From Borreliella spielmanii (lineage in GTDB: Bacteria; Spirochaetota; Spirochaetia; Borreliales; Borreliaceae), in assembly GCF_014201705.1 (NCBI RefSeq), contig NZ_JACHFA010000001.1, positions 397,418 through 461,417 on the forward strand: a stretch of 64,000 nucleotides of DNA, written 5' to 3'. Positions 18,645 to 28,395 of the stretch are shown piece by piece. Position numbers and translations under genes: made by a program. Position 1 is the stretch's first letter. Each line of letters starts with the position of its first letter. The notes under the pieces were generated by a model, which saw only the letters and a list, made by a program, of their open reading frames with translations, was not told the DNA's origin and did not search any database.

Positions 18645-19154
18645 TTAACAATAATAATGCTCACGCTCATCATCTCTTTTGTAGTTTAAAATTTCATTAT
18701 CTTTAAACCAAATTGATATTTCTCGAATTGCATCTACCTCATTTGCAGATGCATGAATCACATTATAAATTGAAAAACCTTTTTCATCCGAATATTTAAA
18801 ACTGTGATAAGAGAAGTCTCCTCGTATTGTTCCAGGAATGGCTAATTTTGGTTCAGTAGCACCACAAAGCTTTCTAACAACCTCAATGCTTTCAACTCCT
18901 TCAACAACAAATGCAAAAACAGGAGAATTTGAAATAAATTCAATTAAAGACTTCCAAACCACCTCACTATGCCTAAAGACAATATCATCGTACAAATAAT
19001 GTTTTTTTGCTAGACTCTCATCAACAATAAGCATTTTAGCAGCCACCATTTTTAAACCTACCCTTTCAAATCTAGCAACTACATCACCAATTAAACCCCT
19101 TCTAACCCCATCTGGCTTAATAATACACAAAGTTTTTTGCAATAACATTGACAT
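18645..19154 (-). CDS. ndk: Nucleoside diphosphate kinase with insertion before the active site
   Basis: 169 residues against about 140-150 in most bacteria. TLCIIKPDGVRRG opens the fold; the phosphorylated histidine is His134 in NVIHASAN. About 18 extra residues (SYHSFKYSDEKGFSIY, ~115-130) lie between RGDF and the active-site strand, where typical enzymes have a short loop. It balances NTP pools. The first ATG is taken because GGAGG ends five bases ahead of it. Monocistronic, 167 bases from ebfC. Confidence 0.95.
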   Translation of the reverse strand: MSMLLQKTLCIIKPDGVRRGLIGDVVARFERVGLKMVAAKMLIVDESLAKKHYLYDDIVFRHSEVVWKSLIEFISNSPVFAFVVEGVESIEVVRKLCGATEPKLAIPGTIRGDFSYHSFKYSDEKGFSIYNVIHASANEVDAIREISIWFKDNEILNYKRDDEREHYYC

Positions 19155-19321
19155 AAAACCCTCCTAAATTTAGGACATTATTTAAAAAATTAAATAAATA
19201 AAAATACTTGCTTAATAGCAAAATTATATCTGATTAATTAAATTTATATGGAATATTATAAGTTGTAAAAAGCTTAACATTATATTGAAAAATCAAAATA
19301 TAATTTTTACAAAATTAACAC

Positions 19322-19621
19322 CTACATTCCAAAAGGAAGAACCCCCATAGTTTTTAATTTTATCTCTTCCTTAACCTTAGAAACAGCATCATTTAAAGCA
19401 GATTTGACCATTTGTTCAAAAGCATCATTGTCTAAATCATCAAAAAATTCCTTATTAATTGAAACTTTTTTAACATTAAATTCGCCATCCATCTCAATAG
19501 CAACAATATTGCTACCCGCTTTACCACAAACCGTAATTTTAGATATTTCCTTTTTAATATTGTCAATATTACTCTTAACACTAGACATATTTTTCAAAAA
19601 ATCTAACGGATTTACTGCCAT
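19322..19621 (-). CDS. ebfC: Nucleoid-associated protein EbfC (YbaB family)
   Basis: 99 residues from ATG 19621 (MAVNPLDFLKNMSSV), with GGAGG upstream; a frame open to 19654 overlaps dnaX. The C-terminal core (GEFNVKKVSINKEF, TMGVLPFGM) is YbaB/EbfC. In B. burgdorferi this dimeric protein binds GTnAC sites, including erp operators, and coats DNA as a nucleoid protein. Four bases after dnaX, the arrangement found in most bacteria. Confidence 0.95.
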   Translation of the reverse strand: MAVNPLDFLKNMSSVKSNIDNIKKEISKITVCGKAGSNIVAIEMDGEFNVKKVSINKEFFDDLDNDAFEQMVKSALNDAVSKVKEEIKLKTMGVLPFGM

Positions 19622-19625
19622 ATTT

Positions 19626-21311
19626 TTATTCCTCCAGAACTTCACTTGCTCCAAAAATATTTTTTAAAGTTTCTAATTTTTCAAAATCCTTTTCAAGGTT
19701 TTTGAAATTTTTCTGAAACACAATGCTTAAATTGGGAAATTCTTTATAAAACTCAGACCTTATCTCGCCTTTATAATTTTGAAGCTCATTATATTCAAAC
19801 TCACTAAACACCTTATAATAAAGAACATTGCCATCAATAACAACTTCTCCTGAATGAACTAAAGTTTGAATATATCTTGAAACAATATAAATAAATTTAC
19901 CTCTTATATCAATAAAATCATTTGCTTTACTTGAATTATCATCGTCCTCAATAAAAATCTCATCAATCTCATCAACACTATTGGACTCTAAAAGATTTCC
20001 ATCGATTTTTGTTGACAAATTTTCATCACAACTAGTCTCCTCTTTTCCTAAAGATTTGATTTCGGAAAATCCATATTCTAAATTGGGTTTTGCTGAAATA
20101 AAAGCTAAATCATCTTTGCTCTTCTTATTTGCTAAAGCATCAAAATTGCTTGAATCTAAATCCATATTTTCTAACAAACTGTCCTCAAGATTTTGAATTT
20201 GTTTTATCAAAACATGATTTGGAATATAGTTTTTAAGTCTTAAAATTTTAATAAAATTAATCTCAAGCTCATATCTTGGATTAGCCGAAAATTGCAAATC
20301 CCTGTAAGTTTCAAGCAAAACAACAATAATTCTCTCAAGATAGTTCAAATCAAAATCAACTAATTTCTTTCTCAAGTCCTCAGATTTAATTCCAATAAAC
20401 TCAAAATTTTTAATGCCTATCTTTAGGAATAATACCTCTCTAAAAAATTCAATTGAATCTAACAAAAATTGCTCATAAGAGATTCCGGCTAAAAAAATAG
20501 AATCAAGAACACAAATCAACTCCTTTACATCTTCACTAAGAATGCTAACTGCTAACTTCTCTAAAAATTCATCATTGGTAAATCCCATCTTAGATCTTAT
20601 TTGATCTAATTTAATGTCAGAATTAGTAAAAGAAACTACCTGATCAAAAAGAGTATAAGCATCTCTTACGCTACCACCACTTTTATATGCAATCCATTTT
20701 AAAGCCTCATCTTCATATTTAATATGATCCTCAAAACAAACCTTCTTAAGCATATTATAAATCTTTTCTAACGATAAAAGTTTAAAACTAAAATGCTGAC
20801 ATCTGCTTTTTATTGTTTCTGGAAGCTTATGTGACTCTGTGGTAGCAAAAATAAAAACAATATAGCTTGGTGGCTCTTCAATTGTCTTTAAAAGAGCATT
20901 AAAAGCAGAATTAGAGAGCATATGAACTTCATCAATAATATATATTCTATATTTGGAAATTGCAGGAGGAAACATTATCTCTTCTTTAATTTGTCTAATA
21001 TCCTGAACCGAAGTATTTGAAGCACCATCAATTTCAATAACATCAAGACTGCTGTCACTATCAATAGATTTACAATTATTACACTCTCCACAAGGCATAA
21101 CTGCCGGTCCATTCTTACAGTTTAAGCATCTAGCAAAAGCTCTAGCCGATGAAGTCTTTCCAACGCCTCTTGGACCTGAAAAGATATAAGCATTTGCTAT
21201 TTTATTTTTCTCTATAGAATGCTTTAAAGTCTCAACAACAAAATCTTGCCCTTCAAGAGCATTGAAATCTCTAGGACGTTTCTTAAGAGCAGTACCTCTT
21301 GAAGATGCCAT
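19626..21311 (-). CDS. dnaX: DNA polymerase III subunit gamma/tau
   Basis: 561 residues. AAA+ clamp-loader features: Walker A GPRGVGKTS near 46, four-cysteine zinc finger (CLNC...CGECNNC) near 64-82, Walker B IIDEVHMLS, sensor SRC in IKSRCQHFSF. The last ~170 residues are acidic and variable as in tau. It tethers polymerase cores to the DnaB helicase and loads the beta clamp with HolA and HolB. No slippery site was evident. ATG at 21311 has GGAGG ten bases upstream; ebfC follows. Confidence 0.96.
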   Translation of the reverse strand: MASSRGTALKKRPRDFNALEGQDFVVETLKHSIEKNKIANAYIFSGPRGVGKTSSARAFARCLNCKNGPAVMPCGECNNCKSIDSDSSLDVIEIDGASNTSVQDIRQIKEEIMFPPAISKYRIYIIDEVHMLSNSAFNALLKTIEEPPSYIVFIFATTESHKLPETIKSRCQHFSFKLLSLEKIYNMLKKVCFEDHIKYEDEALKWIAYKSGGSVRDAYTLFDQVVSFTNSDIKLDQIRSKMGFTNDEFLEKLAVSILSEDVKELICVLDSIFLAGISYEQFLLDSIEFFREVLFLKIGIKNFEFIGIKSEDLRKKLVDFDLNYLERIIVVLLETYRDLQFSANPRYELEINFIKILRLKNYIPNHVLIKQIQNLEDSLLENMDLDSSNFDALANKKSKDDLAFISAKPNLEYGFSEIKSLGKEETSCDENLSTKIDGNLLESNSVDEIDEIFIEDDDNSSKANDFIDIRGKFIYIVSRYIQTLVHSGEVVIDGNVLYYKVFSEFEYNELQNYKGEIRSEFYKEFPNLSIVFQKNFKNLEKDFEKLETLKNIFGASEVLEE

Positions 21312-21540
21312 TAACTTTTTACCTCCTAATACCTTAATAAGTAAAATGCTATAAATATATACTATACAATATATGTATATCTCAAAACTATTACTTTAAA
21401 AAAGTACCAAAGAATTTTACAAAGCATAAAAAATATCTAACAAAAAAGCTTCCCGATAAAATATAACAAGGGTGTAAGTTTCAAAAAGATAAATCCACAT
21501 TTTAATATAAAGTAAAGCATTACATTTCAGCTCAAAATTA

Positions 21541-21634
21541 AACCTAAGACTTGCGTACTCACCAAAAAAATCGCTTACCGCTGCTACCTTCCAGTCCTGA
21601 CGGGGTTTAGCAACACTTGATAGTACGGGTCCTA
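21541..21634 (-). ncRNA. ffs: Signal recognition particle RNA (small, 4.5S type)
   Basis: The minus strand carries the universal SRP domain IV: TGTTGCTAAACCCCGTCAGGACTGGAAGGTAGCAGCGGTAAG in family form, with the GGAA tetraloop. Flanking halves pair: CCTAGGAC with GTCTTAGG and CGTACT with AGTACG, giving a closed rod of about 94 bases. It works with Ffh and FtsY in membrane protein targeting. It lies 5 bases downstream of tRNA-Ser(GGA), so it is probably processed from the same transcript. Ends are approximate. Confidence 0.9.
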
Positions 21635-21639
21635 GGAAT

Positions 21640-21726
21640 CGGAGAGAATGGGATTCGAACCCATGATACATTTTACCGTATACACGCTTTCCAAGCGTGC
21701 GCCTTAAGCCACTCGGCCATCTCTCC
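21640..21726 (-). tRNA. tRNA-Ser (GGA)
   Basis: Minus-strand cloverleaf: acceptor GGAGAGA pairing with TCTCTCC, D arm GGCCGAGTGGCTTAAGGC, anticodon loop TTGGAAA (anticodon GGA), long variable arm typical of Ser, T arm GGGTTCGAATCCC, discriminator G. CCA is not encoded. It lies between tRNA-Arg and ffs. Confidence 0.95.
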
Positions 21727-21742
21727 AAACTAACAAAATTTC

Positions 21743-21816
21743 CGTGTCCAAGAGGACTTGAACCTCCGACCTTAAGAATCGCAATCTAACGCTCTATCCA
21801 ACTGAGCTATGGACAC
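21743..21816 (-). tRNA. tRNA-Arg (GCG)
   Basis: Minus strand: acceptor GTGTCCA/TGGACAC, D arm GCTCAGTTGGATAGAGC, anticodon loop TTGCGAT giving GCG, T arm GGAGGTTCAAGTCCTC. The CGN box in most bacteria is read by an ACG tRNA edited to inosine; here the first anticodon base is already G. The anticodon stem has one T-T mismatch (TTAGA/TCTTA). Confidence 0.88.
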
Positions 21817-21890
21817 AAATAAGTAATTTTTATTGTAATAAAAATTACTATTTATTACAATAAAAATACTCAATGGAAAATGGAGACATT

Positions 21891-22598
21891 GTGAAAACTA
21901 AAATAATCATTTTTCTTTTAATATCATCTATTTTATCATGCTCTAAATCAGTCTCAAATGAAGTTTATTCTGAATTCAGAATTAAAACTAAAAATATTAA
22001 AAAAAAAGAAATACTAAAAAACAAGAATATTCTCCATATAGATGCAAAAATTCCTTTTATGGAAAATGCAAACTTTGAATTTGAAAATTTTATAAAAAAA
22101 TGGGAAAAAGACATCGAAAATAAAATATTAAAAACCGAAAATTTAAAAAATGAATATTTTTATTTTTCCAGCTTTACAATATTTAAAAATGAAAATATTG
22201 GCATTACATCTATTTTATATAAAGAATCCTTAAAAGAAAATAAATCTAACACACTCTTAAAATATTACACTTTAAACCTAAAAGGAAACAAAAAAATAGA
22301 AATTTCAGAAATAATATCAAAAGATCAGCTAGACTCTCTAATAAATGTATTAAAAGAACAGGTAAAAAGTAAGATTATAGATCTTAACATCAAAAATAAC
22401 CGAAATCCAAGCGAATTGGAAAAAAAATTCACAACAATCTTTCCAAAATATAAATATTACTTTAAAAATAACCAAATCATAATTTTTTATAACTCATTCT
22501 TAATTGATTGTAATGAATGTGATAAAATTGAATTTCAATTTCCTATACACGAAAACACAGAAAATGGTTATCAGTCCAATAAAACCCTACGCTCTTAA
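21891..22598 (+). CDS. lipoprotein with RsiV/DUF3298-like domain
   Basis: 235 residues from GTG 21891, which has GGAG five bases upstream; an in-frame ATG at 21873 lacks such a site. Signal segment IIIFLLISSILS and lipobox ILS-C at residue 17. The mature part has the layout of DUF4163/DUF3298 (PdaC/RsiV-like) proteins: YTLNLKGNKKIEISEIISKDQLDSL and a late FKNNQIIIFYNSF strand. Such domains sit outside the membrane, some sensing lysozyme or modifying peptidoglycan. It stands between two tRNA clusters, transcribed opposite to them. Family call is by pattern only. Confidence 0.78.
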   Translation: MKTKIIIFLLISSILSCSKSVSNEVYSEFRIKTKNIKKKEILKNKNILHIDAKIPFMENANFEFENFIKKWEKDIENKILKTENLKNEYFYFSSFTIFKNENIGITSILYKESLKENKSNTLLKYYTLNLKGNKKIEISEIISKDQLDSLINVLKEQVKSKIIDLNIKNNRNPSELEKKFTTIFPKYKYYFKNNQIIIFYNSFLIDCNECDKIEFQFPIHENTENGYQSNKTLRS

Positions 22599-22629
22599 TC
22601 TTAATAATTAAAATCTAAAATAACAATTA

Positions 22630-22716
22630 CGGAGAGGGTGAGATTCGAACTCACGGTAGGCTTACACCTACAACGGTTTTCAAGACCGTAGCATTAAACC
22701 ACTCTGCCACCTCTCC
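22630..22716 (-). tRNA. tRNA-Ser (TGA)
   Basis: Minus strand: acceptor GGAGAGG/CCTCTCC, D arm GGCAGAGTGGTTTAATGC, anticodon loop CTTGAAA (anticodon TGA), long variable arm, T arm TGAGTTCGAATCTCA, discriminator G. Confidence 0.95.
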
Positions 22717-22772
22717 AGAGTTAAAACAAATTTTAATAAATAAAGTACGCACTGTCAAGATTTAAATAATTA

Positions 22773-22862
22773 CGGAGAGAATGGGATTCGAACCCATGGT
22801 CCCCTTTTTAAAAGGACAACTTCTTAGCAGGAAGCCCCATTCGGCCACTCTGGCATCTCTCC
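22773..22862 (-). tRNA. tRNA-Ser (GCT)
   Basis: Minus strand: acceptor GGAGAGA/TCTCTCC, anticodon stem GCTTC/GAAGT around loop CTGCTAA (anticodon GCT, reads AGY), long variable arm built on CCTTTTAAAAAGG, T arm GGGTTCGAATCCC, discriminator G. Third Ser tRNA within 1.3 kb. Confidence 0.95.
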
Positions 22863-22926
22863 TACAACATTAATACATATTATCTTATAGAGACATTATT
22901 ATTGTCAACTAAATAAATTATAAATA

Positions 22927-24237
22927 TTAGTAATTTATCCTAAACTCTTTATAAGCTTCTATTAAATTTTGAAAATCTCCAATAGAAATGTCAATTTCAG
23001 AACAAATCCATTCTTCATGCAAGAGCTCTTGAACCATTTTTTCTTCATTATTACTCAATTTTAATTCAATACACTCATCTTTAATTCTCCAAATATATGT
23101 ATTTATCCTCATATTGTGATCAAAAATAAAAATAGGATCTCTCAAATTTAAAGAATTATCAATAAAAAATAAATACTCTAAATACCAATTTACTCTTAAA
23201 GCTATTGCAAATTCTTCAAGCAAATTTTCAATCAACATATCCTCGCTAGACTCAAGTAATTTTAAAAATTTTGAATAAGACTCTGGGTTAAGCTCACAAA
23301 GTTTTTTCATGTAAAAATAGGCATCCTCAAGATCACGATTCCTAAGAAAAAATAAAGTTGCATACAAATATATCAAATCTAGATTAGAATAATCATTAAC
23401 CATTCTCTCAATAGCCTTTTTAGGAGAAAACTTTAAAAGATCAATTGTTGCAATGTGCATATTATAAATTGTATAAATATTTGAAAAATTCAAAATGGCT
23501 TTAACATAAGACATTGTAGCTTGAGTCATGCTACCTATTTTATGAAAAATAGTTGCCCTATTATGCCAAATATACTTAGAATAATGAGAATCAGTCAAAA
23601 ATTTCTCAGAAAGCCTAATTGCTCTGCTTATTTCCCCAATAGAATAGAAATAATACATTAAATAATTAACAACAATAGAAAGATTGGCATCAAAAAAATT
23701 TTTGCCTACTTTTAAAAAGCTTGCTGTTTCAAGAGATTCGCTATTTTTTAAAATCCAAATATTAAGTTTAACAAGAGAATTATTTTTATCCAAATCTCTA
23801 GCCTCGAAAAATAATTTTAAAGCCTTATCTTTGTTCCCCATCATTTCAAATAAAACAGCACTATTGTTTAAAGCTTGTATAAAATCGGATTTTTGCTCTT
23901 TAGCTTTTAAAAAACAGCTTAACGCAAGTTCATATTCTCTTAAATTGAAATAAAAAACACCTAAATTATAATTTTCAAAAGGACCTAAATCATCTTTATT
24001 TTTTTCAACTTTCCCATAATCCATAAGCTTAACTAAAAAATTGTGTTCACTTAAAATAACAGGATAAGTATTTAATACATATAAAAGAGCCTTATAATCC
24101 TTTTTCTTAAAATAAATAAGTGCTTTAAGTGCAAGAGAATCAAAATTTTCATCAAAAACATCTAAATTATCAAGAGAGCTTTTAAAATCACCATTTTTAT
24201 AAAAATTTAAAGCTTTCTCAAAACTAAAGTTATTCAT
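22927..24237 (-). CDS. tetratricopeptide-repeat protein
   Basis: 436 residues with no signal peptide. TPR-like helices run from about residue 3 to 320 (for example ENYNLGVFYFNLREYELALSCFLKAKEQ and ALNNSAVLFEMMGNKDKALKLFFEARDLD). The C terminus (~340-436) is a different, charged region. TPR proteins scaffold complexes; partner unknown. It begins in the last codons of the LamG/FN3 protein gene (8-base overlap), so the two are co-translated and may act together at the envelope. Confidence 0.85.
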   Translation of the reverse strand: MNNFSFEKALNFYKNGDFKSSLDNLDVFDENFDSLALKALIYFKKKDYKALLYVLNTYPVILSEHNFLVKLMDYGKVEKNKDDLGPFENYNLGVFYFNLREYELALSCFLKAKEQKSDFIQALNNSAVLFEMMGNKDKALKLFFEARDLDKNNSLVKLNIWILKNSESLETASFLKVGKNFFDANLSIVVNYLMYYFYSIGEISRAIRLSEKFLTDSHYSKYIWHNRATIFHKIGSMTQATMSYVKAILNFSNIYTIYNMHIATIDLLKFSPKKAIERMVNDYSNLDLIYLYATLFFLRNRDLEDAYFYMKKLCELNPESYSKFLKLLESSEDMLIENLLEEFAIALRVNWYLEYLFFIDNSLNLRDPIFIFDHNMRINTYIWRIKDECIELKLSNNEEKMVQELLHEEWICSEIDISIGDFQNLIEAYKEFRINY

Positions 24238-25747
24238 ATTTTTTAAAAATCTCCATAGGCCTTACAGAAATTTCCTTTGAAAAAGAAGTCTTATTAACAC
24301 TTTTGTCTAAATTGTAAGCAGCAATACTAATATAATAAAGCCTTCCATCTTCAAGTCCTGTAATCTTAAAAGAAGTTTGATTTCCAACATCAATAGGAGA
24401 AATTAAAGAGCCACTGGTTTTTCCATGATAATTACCAGAGGTAACGCCAATATAAATATAATATCCTTCAACACTACTATTAACAACAGGAATCCACTCA
24501 ATAAAAACTTCCCTAGAACCTGGAATAACTTTTGTTATCACAGGAGGAAATGGAGCTGCTTCGGGAACATAAGTGATCGACATACTATAAAGAGAAGGAC
24601 TGCTTACAGAATCTCCACTAGGATAAAATTCAACTTTTATTTGAATATATTTTGATATTTTCGAATCTGGAAAATCTTTTTTAGGATCAAAATGAATCCA
24701 AGCCCCAGTTAAATTTTTCTTAATATTCCCATAGCTATCTGTATCATAAAACACTTTATTATCTAATCTATAATAATAAACAATCTCTGTATCCTTAGGA
24801 ACATTAGAATCAACATCAAAAGACAATATTTGAGAATAATATTTAGAAAGCTTAATAGGCTCTGTAATAATGTATCCCATATTCTTTGAAAAAAAAGCAT
24901 TGCTAACTTCTTCAAAGCTTTTATGTATTTCTAAATTCTCAACAGCACCAGTAAAATAAGTTCCTAGAGTAAAATCAATAAAATTGCCAATACTTAATAA
25001 ATATCCTGATCCTTCCTTCTTGTTATCCGTTACATATTCTATTGCTTGAGGTTTAGAGTCTATTAAATATTCAAGTATGCCGTCCCTTTGTCTATATCTT
25101 AAAGTATGTAAATGCCATTTCTTTGGAATAAAATCATCATTGCTTTTCATTCTAATTTTGATAGGATTTTTATTATCTTTTAAAAATACATTGTTTAAAA
25201 CCCAAACAAAATTTCCCTCATCACTTTCCAATCTAATAGACTGATCTACCCACAAATTATTAATATTTTTATAACCATCCCAACTAAAAATAATTTCTCC
25301 TGTAACAGAAGTTGTTCGATATACCCAAAACTTAATAGTAAAATCAGAAACGGTATTGCCTGAGAAAAAGAATGCTTTTTTTGTCAATGGCTTAAACTTA
25401 ATAGAATTTTGATTTGAATAAAAAATTAAAGAGCCGTTAGAGACATTACGAAATTCATTTGAAACTCTCAAACTTTTTGCACTAACTAAATAGTTTAAAG
25501 ATGTGTCTTTTAATTTATTATCCCTTCCTATTTCTAAGCGTAAATCAATATTATTCAAATCTAAAACAGCTTTATATCTACCCAAATAAATACCAAGCAA
25601 ACCCCTCATATCCCTTTCAAAAGTAATATTTTTAGAATCTTGAATAAATTTAAAATTTTTTTTTGAATCAAGTATCAACTTCAATTCTTGAGATAAAAGA
25701 CTAGAAAAACACGCAAAAAATAACAAGAGCATTAAAATTAATCTCAT
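24230..25747 (-). CDS. exported LamG-like plus fibronectin type III domain protein
   Basis: 505 residues. N-terminal export signal (LILMLLLFFACFSSLLS); cleavage by signal peptidase I after LLS or lipidation at the early Cys are both possible. Residues ~100-280 form a concanavalin/LamG-like beta sandwich (FTIKFWVYRTTSVTGEIIFSW, KKWHLHTLRYRQRDGILEYLI). Residues ~395-500 are an FN3 domain (PPVITKVIPGSREVFIEWIPV, GYYIYIG, TGLEDGRLYYISIAAYN). Such domains bind carbohydrate or protein outside the cell or in the periplasm. Divergent from uvrC. Confidence 0.82.
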   Translation of the reverse strand: MRLILMLLLFFACFSSLLSQELKLILDSKKNFKFIQDSKNITFERDMRGLLGIYLGRYKAVLDLNNIDLRLEIGRDNKLKDTSLNYLVSAKSLRVSNEFRNVSNGSLIFYSNQNSIKFKPLTKKAFFFSGNTVSDFTIKFWVYRTTSVTGEIIFSWDGYKNINNLWVDQSIRLESDEGNFVWVLNNVFLKDNKNPIKIRMKSNDDFIPKKWHLHTLRYRQRDGILEYLIDSKPQAIEYVTDNKKEGSGYLLSIGNFIDFTLGTYFTGAVENLEIHKSFEEVSNAFFSKNMGYIITEPIKLSKYYSQILSFDVDSNVPKDTEIVYYYRLDNKVFYDTDSYGNIKKNLTGAWIHFDPKKDFPDSKISKYIQIKVEFYPSGDSVSSPSLYSMSITYVPEAAPFPPVITKVIPGSREVFIEWIPVVNSSVEGYYIYIGVTSGNYHGKTSGSLISPIDVGNQTSFKITGLEDGRLYYISIAAYNLDKSVNKTSFSKEISVRPMEIFKKYE

Positions 25748-25809
25748 TTTTGACCTTTTAATTGTTATTATTCATATTTTTTAAATACTTCAAAACATAA
25801 AACAAACTG

Positions 25810-25837
25810 TCTTATGATACAATATTATATCATAAGA
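25810..25837. repeat. perfect 10-bp inverted repeat in the divergent region before uvrC
   Basis: TCTTATGATA (25810-25819), 8-base spacer, TATCATAAGA (25828-25837). It lies 33 bases before uvrC and 63 bases before the start of the divergent LamG/FN3 gene, and covers likely -10 sequence, so it could be a protein operator. No classical LexA is expected in Borrelia. Confidence 0.5.
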
Positions 25838-25869
25838 TGATTTCTAAAATCTAAAAACTGCCTAACAGT

Positions 25870-27666
25870 ATGAAAGAAAACCTAACAAGTTTATTCGAAA
25901 AAGTAATAAAATTACCAACTACAAGCGGTTGCTATAAAATGCTAAATGAAAATAAAAAAATACTCTATATAGGAAAAGCAAAAAATCTAAGATCAAGAAT
26001 AAAAAGTTATTTTTTAGAAAAAAAAAGCCAAAAAATCAAAATATTAATGAAAAATGTAAAATCAATAGAAGTTATTACAACAAACAGTGAATACGAAGCA
26101 TTGCTTTTAGAATGCAATCTAATCAAAACTCACAAACCTGATTACAATGTAAAATTAAAAGATGGGAAAGGTTATCCCATGATAAGAATAACTCATGAAA
26201 AATATCCAAGAATTTTCAAAACTAGAAAAATAATTAATGATCAAAGCGAATATTTTGGACCATTTACTAATGTAAAAAAATTAGACCAAGTACTAGACTT
26301 TATTAACAAAACATTTAAGATTAGAAAGTGTAAAAAAAAATCCAATGCTCCTTGTATGTATTATCATATGGGGCAGTGCCTTGGAGTGTGCTACAAGGAA
26401 AACCTTGAGAAAGAATATCAAGAAGAACTAGATAAGGCAAAATCCATACTAAACGGAAATATATCTGAAATATTAAGCCAAATTGACGTTAAATTAAAAC
26501 TTGCCATACAAAAAGAAGATTTTGAAACTGCCATTAAATTAAAAGAAATTAAAAGTTCTTTAATAGAGATTACTCAAATCCAAATCGTTGCAAAAACCAA
26601 TAATTTAAACACAGACTATGTGTATGTTCATCCAGGAGAACATGTAAATACAATAATAGTATTAAAATATAGAAATGGGAAATTAGTTGAAAGAGATGCA
26701 AACTTTGACGAGAGTATCTGCAAAAAAAATGAATTGGTTTTACAATTTTTGATTCAATACTACACATCTATTAATATGATAGTACCCGACAAAATTCATA
26801 TTTTTCTCAAAGATGTCGACACTAAAAATGCTGAAAAACTAATAAATGAGATTAAAAATACAAAAACAGAAATTATTTACAAAGAAACAGAAGAAATTTT
26901 AAAAATAATGGAAATGGCCATATCTAATGCTGAATTATCTTTAAGAGAATATGAAAATAAAAGCAACAAAGCACTTGAAAGCTTGAAAATTTGTCTAGAA
27001 ATGGATAAACTTCCCAAAATAATTGAAGGATTTGACATTGCCCATCTTAAAGGTCAAGAAACAGTAGCTTCTATGGTTACTTTTAAAATGGGAATTCCCT
27101 TTAAAGAACACTACAAGCTTTACAAGCTAAACTCACTATCAAAAGGAGAAATTGACGACTTTAAGGCAATAAAAGAAGTAATTTTAAGAAGATATTCAGA
27201 AATAATCAATAAAAATTTAGAATTACCAAATTTAATTTTAATTGATGGAGGAAAAGGACAATTAAATGCTGCTTTTTCTATATTAAAAGGTTTAAAAATA
27301 GAAAACAACGTAAAAGTCTGTTCGTTGGCAAAAAAACATGAAACAATATTCTTAACAACCAACAAAAAAGGAATAAATCTACCTCAAGGACACCCTGCTC
27401 TTAGAATACTACAAAATGTAAGAGATGAGGCGCACAGAAAAGCTAACGAATTTAATAAAAAAAGAAGAGAAAAAATAACCCTATTGTATACAAAAATACA
27501 TGGAATTGGAGAAAAAACAGCTCAAAAAATATTAAAATCAATTGGAACTTATAAGGACATATTACCTTTAAGTGAAAGTGAAATTTCAAAAAAAATAAAG
27601 GTAAACATTGAAATTGCAAAAAGAATAAAAGAATTTGCAATGAAAGAAAACTTAATAAAAAAATAA
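25870..27666 (+). CDS. uvrC: Excinuclease ABC subunit C
   Basis: 598 residues, family length. GIY-YIG domain at the start ([29 protein letters not shown]), cysteine cluster [18 protein letters not shown] motif near 200-235, RNase H-like EndoV domain with [11 protein letters not shown] and [11 protein letters not shown], and a C-terminal HhH pair ([11 protein letters not shown]). UvrC makes both cuts in nucleotide excision repair. It is head-on to replication and its coding strand is A-rich, unlike the minus-strand neighbours. Confidence 0.97.
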   Translation: MKENLTSLFEKVIKLPTTSGCYKMLNENKKILYIGKAKNLRSRIKSYFLEKKSQKIKILMKNVKSIEVITTNSEYEALLLECNLIKTHKPDYNVKLKDGKGYPMIRITHEKYPRIFKTRKIINDQSEYFGPFTNVKKLDQVLDFINKTFKIRKCKKKSNAPCMYYHMGQCLGVCYKENLEKEYQEELDKAKSILNGNISEILSQIDVKLKLAIQKEDFETAIKLKEIKSSLIEITQIQIVAKTNNLNTDYVYVHPGEHVNTIIVLKYRNGKLVERDANFDESICKKNELVLQFLIQYYTSINMIVPDKIHIFLKDVDTKNAEKLINEIKNTKTEIIYKETEEILKIMEMAISNAELSLREYENKSNKALESLKICLEMDKLPKIIEGFDIAHLKGQETVASMVTFKMGIPFKEHYKLYKLNSLSKGEIDDFKAIKEVILRRYSEIINKNLELPNLILIDGGKGQLNAAFSILKGLKIENNVKVCSLAKKHETIFLTTNKKGINLPQGHPALRILQNVRDEAHRKANEFNKKRREKITLLYTKIHGIGEKTAQKILKSIGTYKDILPLSESEISKKIKVNIEIAKRIKEFAMKENLIKK

Positions 27667-27750
27667 TCACGGCAAATAAATTTTAAATTCAATTAAATTT
27701 CATATAACCTCTAAATTAATGGCTAAAATTACAATATTTTAACTAAATTA

Positions 27751-28392
27751 TTATTTATCAATATTTTTTAAAACATAAAAACTATTTGAAATTCCAGGCG
27801 ATAAAACTAAAAAAAGATCATTAATAAGCTTGTTTCTAACTTGCATATCTAAAACATCTCCCAAAAGTTCTATTTTATATCCTCTAGAAGAACTCTTTAC
27901 TACTCTAAAAAAATAAATAATCTCGGTGTAATCACAATTAGTCAAATCTACAACAACTTTATTTATTACATTGTTAAATATTTTTTTACGCTCTTTTTTT
28001 TCTAAATTTTTAATCTTTGAAGATCTTATTTCAATTTCATTTAATTTAGCCAAAAATTTTTCTATCCCGTTTTGAAAATTAATATTTTTAATAATAACTT
28101 TAAATTCAAAACCTTTAGAAATGTTTTTTTTATCTATTATTTTATATCTTAGATTATTAAAAAACAAAGGATAAAAAATAAAATCATCCTTTGACTGAGA
28201 TTTCAATCCACGAATCTTTTCTCTTAGATCATCATCACTTGGAATATTTAAATGATCAAAAAATATTTCAGGATTGTTTTGCAAATTTTTAATAGAATCA
28301 AAAAACTCTATTAAAACAATTTCTGCCAATCTAGATTCAGATCTACAAGATAAAAAACAAAATAATACAATCCAACTTAATTTTCGCTTCAT
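27751..28392 (-). CDS. putative lipoprotein, unknown function
   Basis: 213 residues: basic start, hydrophobic stretch and lipobox FLS-C at residue 16. The mature part is Lys/Asn-rich with mixed helix and strand; residues ~95-150 look like a charged helix. I recognise no family. It sits three bases after holA on the same strand and is probably co-transcribed, convergent with uvrC. Confidence 0.7.
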   Translation of the reverse strand: MKRKLSWIVLFCFLSCRSESRLAEIVLIEFFDSIKNLQNNPEIFFDHLNIPSDDDLREKIRGLKSQSKDDFIFYPLFFNNLRYKIIDKKNISKGFEFKVIIKNINFQNGIEKFLAKLNEIEIRSSKIKNLEKKERKKIFNNVINKVVVDLTNCDYTEIIYFFRVVKSSSRGYKIELLGDVLDMQVRNKLINDLFLVLSPGISNSFYVLKNIDK

Positions 28393-28395
28393 ATA

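Noticed and set aside
21417..21728. 103-residue ORF across SRP RNA and tRNA-Ser
   Set aside because: It translates through two RNA genes; its N-terminal part is antisense-free tRNA sequence, not protein-like.
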